Program-made: the position numbers and the translations under genes
Source of the DNA: Tubiluchus corallicola
Lineage: Eukaryota; Priapulida; Priapulimorpha; Priapulimorphida; Tubiluchidae
NCBI GenBank assembly: GCA_030141605.1
Contig: JAQGDQ010000050.1
Location: 752,971 to 816,970 of the forward strand
Reading direction: 5' to 3'
Length of the DNA: 64,000 bases
Part shown: positions 63,301-64,000 of the stretch, piece by piece
How positions within the stretch are numbered: position 1 is the first letter of the stretch
How the letters are laid out: every line of letters begins with the position of its first letter
Notes under the pieces: model-generated
The model's input: the letters and a program-made list of their open reading frames with translations, nothing else
Database searches by the model: none
What the model was told of the DNA's origin: nothing

Positions 63301-63891
63301 AATATCACCAAGAAGATCAGTGATTTGAATGAGAAGTTGGACACTACCAGTACGTTAATTGAACCACGTGAGAATGCATTTATACGTTATGATTTCAAAC
63401 ACAACAATGCTGTTCACAACATAGACGTAGCCCTGAGGGACTTTGGCAGAATCCGTGTGTCAAAAACGTTCCCTGCTCTGTGCATAGTGAAGCACGATAG
63501 TTTGACGGTTACGCACTTGGAGTGGATTGTCAAAATACGCACAGTAGATTACCACGGTGATGTGCAGACCAGTGGTGGTGATCCTATTTATGTTGACTTT
63601 AGAAATGAAACTGGTGATAGAGTGGAGACTAAAGTGAAAGACAATAATGATGGCACATATACCGTGAAGTATATGCCACATCTAGAGGGCCAGTATAAGC
63701 TGTACGTCAGCATATTTGATCGTCCAGTAAAGGGTAGCCCCTTTTGCGTTGACGTGACAGAGCACAATAATCCGGTTGCACGGTATGGTTCCCGCGGGTC
63801 TGGTGAGCAAGGTTTTATTCAGCCGGTAGGAGTCGCTATATTACCAAGTGGAAATGTCTGTATAGCAGATACTGGAAATAGTCGTATAAAG
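42989..63891 (+). CDS. TRIM-NHL E3 ubiquitin ligase (nhl-1/TRIM2/3-like), eight exons, 3' partial
   Basis: Exons are 42989-43038, 43674-43698, 56382-56542, 58440-58564, 60998-61123, 61404-61596, 62639-62804 and 63289-63891. They join in frame to 1449 nt (483 codons) and the gene continues beyond the window. Domains: acidic N-terminal tail; C3HC4 RING with C54, C57, C73, H75, C78, C81, C98, C101; B-box2 from C139/H142 through C150, C153, C158, C161 to H171/H173; coiled coil about 175-310; filamin-type Ig repeat about 338-440 (GDPIYVDF, NNDGTYTVKYMPHLEGQYKL, GSPFCVDV); first NHL repeat from about 448 (GFIQPVGVAILPSGNVCIAD). TRIM-NHL proteins are RING ligases, and some also bind RNA through the NHL propeller; which applies here is unknown. 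An in-frame TGA lies 27 nt upstream of the start. The exact orthology class is uncertain. Confidence 0.95.
43039..43673 (+). other. TRIM-NHL intron 1
   Basis: This 635-bp intron has donor gtacgt and acceptor ttttttgtttcag. No other feature is recognised. Confidence 0.75.
43674..43698 (+). other. TRIM-NHL exon 2: 25-nt microexon
   Basis: The acceptor ttttttgtttcag and donor gtaagt flank only 25 nt, encoding NESKDDTD plus one base that completes Gly17. Phase closes exactly with exons 1 and 3. It could be a regulated cassette, but skipping would shift the frame (25 is not a multiple of 3). Confidence 0.75.
45690..47062 (+). mobile_element. 5'-truncated non-LTR retrotransposon (CR1/L2/jockey-like), reverse-transcriptase 3' part
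   Basis: Translation gives CLFIIYVNDIP, then the catalytic YADDTS (near 45808), the thumb region (LQMNPEKT, TTKFLGMELNNRFNWEDHI) and, after one frameshift in an A run at about 46305-46315, the typical C-terminal block (NLWNSAPLRIKSKDGLTTFK) ending at 46707. The 3' end shows AATAAA followed by TTCTATTCTGTTCTA at about 47040-47062. The 5' half is missing, and the VPQG segment expected just before CLF appears deleted. This is a dead copy. Confidence 0.9.
49762..51297. mobile_element. Foldback element with about 300-390-bp arms and an 850-bp centre
   Basis: The left arm 49762-50150 and right arm 51000-51297 are inverted copies; GGCAATCATTATAACATTTA on the left appears in reverse on the right. 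The left arm is longer because a roughly 100-bp block is duplicated (49884-49992 and 49993-50086). The centre has no recognised gene. Confidence 0.88.
51586..52525 (+). mobile_element. Second LINE 3' fragment
   Basis: The frame from 51586 reads LRLRSLVTEVYKSLNNLNPP-YVQELF. After a frameshift near 51770 it continues YGIDSLRSQGAKLWNGSLKN, the C-terminal block of CR1/L2/jockey-type polyproteins. The 3' end is AATAAATAAAG followed by TTATCTTATCTTA at about 52497-52523, a short-repeat tail different from the element at 45690. Confidence 0.8.
53703..55135. mobile_element. Minisatellite-bearing foldback structure
   Basis: Arrays of a GGCACAGGTAAAAATGGCAC / CAAATGGAAAAGTAGGTA unit occur forward at 53715-53900, inverted at 54555-54690, forward at 54762-54840 and inverted at 55095-55130. 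A further inverted pair, 53925-54010 and 54983-55070, shares GAATAAGTTTAGGATTGTT and GGCTTTGGCA. Frames here encode repeated FSICDIF-type peptides, an artefact of the repeat. Confidence 0.8.
56035..56174. repeat. Tandem duplication, two 70-bp units
   Basis: Units at 56035 and 56105 both start CGTTTAGAGTGTTGACCAGT and end ACATTGGC, with a few differences. Each carries a B-box-like TTGGTTCAAGTC, so the unit may derive from a tRNA-type SINE. Confidence 0.88.
56382..56542 (+). other. TRIM-NHL exon 3 (first half of RING)
   Basis: This exon encodes EQIAKMMTSRLVETVSINYD then FLTCGTCMCQYDSQ and VPKLLPCSHTVC, giving five of the eight zinc ligands. It ends two bases into codon 79 with donor gtactg. 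Confidence 0.95.
57215..57301. repeat. CT then CA dinucleotide microsatellite
   Basis: About 13 CT repeats (57215-57240) pass directly into about 30 CA repeats (57241-57301), broken once by ACC at 57259. Confidence 0.98.
57430..58100 (+). mobile_element. Third LINE 3' fragment with long 3' UTR
   Basis: The frame ending at 57624 contains MFHNYNTRNRNLIQPAVLHS and FAEPFFKTRNL, the C-terminal signature of CR1/L2-type reverse-transcriptase proteins. A pyrimidine-rich stretch near 57860-57930 and the terminal AATAAATAAACTCGAAACT at about 58080-58097 look like a LINE 3' UTR and tail. Confidence 0.75.
58440..58564 (+). other. TRIM-NHL exon 4 (second half of RING)
   Basis: This exon encodes LCLERIAESQTRDTASIRCP-ICRDVIQLPRGG and VMAFPPSFL, supplying the last three ligands (C81, C98, C101). 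The acceptor is ttacttatag and the donor gtaaat. Confidence 0.95.
58845..58915 (-). repeat. tRNA-derived SINE fragment (inverted, best preserved)
   Basis: On the minus strand TGGCTTAGTGGTCCAAGGCA (A-box), then TCCGCGTTGTAAGC and a B-box GGCTCAAATCC lie at tRNA spacing. It matches the copy at 101-180 over the A-box and anticodon-arm region. Confidence 0.65.
59079..59885. mobile_element. 807-bp hAT-like MITE
   Basis: The ends are TAGGGCTAAGA and, in reverse complement, TAAGGCTGAGA. An exact 8-bp target duplication GTTGTCAT lies at 59071-59078 and 59886-59893. Subterminal zones on both sides repeat AACCGTTTAA / GGTCGG motifs in inverse orientation. An 8-bp duplication with TAGGG ends is typical of hAT. 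No transposase is encoded. Confidence 0.9.
60345..60575 (-). repeat. Dispersed repeat copy B
   Basis: This is the reverse-complement counterpart of 23973-24190 (AACCGAAGCTTAACCG, AATGATTGGCCATGCTACCA). Its outer edge reads TAGGGGTGCACCAAAGGC, suggesting a DNA-transposon end. An internal duplication of the GGTAGCATG block is present. Confidence 0.6.
60998..61123 (+). other. TRIM-NHL exon 5 (B-box)
   Basis: This exon encodes VNQLMDLMARQRRDVIPKCS-IHSSQELLFCETCDIVFCTACT. The preferred 3' edge is ACAG|gcaaga, a GC donor, which gives CTACTGGIHCGG with the next exon. A GT six bases earlier (exon end 61117) also stays in frame and would drop two residues. Confidence 0.88.
61404..61596 (+). other. 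TRIM-NHL exon 6 (end of B-box, coiled coil)
   Basis: This exon encodes GGIHCGGNHDHTVIPFSIAI and a helical region with ILLHKANRCLANLTQAADNV and MRKLDSSVDHTFELVN. The acceptor is acatgtag and the donor gtaaac. Confidence 0.95.
62480..62575 (+). repeat. Possible tRNA-derived SINE fragment
   Basis: A degenerate A-box region and a good B-box (AAGGTTCAAATCTAGG) lie just upstream of TRIM-NHL exon 7. Confidence 0.35.
62639..62804 (+). other. TRIM-NHL exon 7 (coiled coil)
   Basis: This exon encodes SFQDVIGLLERRRHEVLQEL followed by a charged heptad-rich helix (EKRKVLREQLDIIQTEKEQ) ending ECGGLHYQ. The acceptor is tttggacag and the donor gtaatt. Confidence 0.95.
63289..63891 (+). other. TRIM-NHL exon 8 (filamin repeat, first NHL repeat)
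   Basis: The 603-nt exon begins IEVRNITKKISDLNEKLDTT and holds the whole filamin-type repeat (PIYVDFRNETG, DGTYTVKYMPHLEGQYKLYV, GSPFCVDV) and the start of the NHL propeller (GFIQPVGVAILPSGNVCIAD, TGNSRIK). The donor is AAG|gtaagt at 63892. Confidence 0.96.
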
Positions 63892-64000
63892 GTAAGTCTA
63901 ATGGTTTGATATGCTAGTGAACTTTCTTATTATTTTCTGCCATTTTTATGTCTTATGCAATTACAGTTTCGTTAGTCTAACCAGTAAAATGAGTGCTTTG

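Overview
This is animal nuclear DNA: AT-rich, intron-rich, with three conserved metazoan genes broken into small exons with GT-AG junctions, separated by long noncoding stretches full of decayed transposons. No bacterial, organellar or viral block is visible. The gene families (SPSB/gustavus, ALG3, a TRIM-NHL ligase with RING, B-box, coiled coil, filamin and NHL modules), together with CR1/L2/jockey-like LINE remnants, hAT-like MITEs and tRNA-derived SINEs, suggest an invertebrate bilaterian. I cannot name the species. Layout: 1-11350 is noncoding, with SINE copies and small tandem and inverted repeats. 11351-14491 (+) is an SPSB1/4-type SPRY-domain SOCS-box gene (276 aa, two coding exons). 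14492-17069 holds the converging 3' UTRs of SPSB and ALG3. 27972-17070 (-) is a complete nine-exon ALG3 gene (446 aa) in which every splice phase closes. 28012-42988 is a 15 kb region with no gene I can support, but it holds two MITE-like elements and a foldback element. 42989 to beyond the window end (+) is the 5' part of a TRIM-NHL E3 ligase gene (eight exons, 483 codons seen, continuing past 64000). Its second intron is 12.7 kb and holds two LINE 3' ends and two foldback elements. Its third intron holds a LINE tail and a CT/CA microsatellite. Its fourth holds an hAT-like MITE with a perfect 8-bp target duplication. How the genes relate: SPSB is a substrate receptor for Cullin-5 ubiquitin ligases and the TRIM-NHL protein is a RING ubiquitin ligase. 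ALG3 is an ER mannosyltransferase of N-glycan assembly. There is no evidence that the three form a functional unit. They are ordinary neighbours, with SPSB and ALG3 converging tail to tail. Unusual points are a probable GC-AG intron in the TRIM B-box, a 25-nt microexon in the same gene, a likely N-myristoylation signal at the SPSB start with a short upstream ORF in its leader, two MITEs (737 bp and 807 bp) with exact 8-bp target-site duplications, and three foldback structures. I found no convincing new multi-gene system. The best candidates for undescribed biology are the mobile elements.
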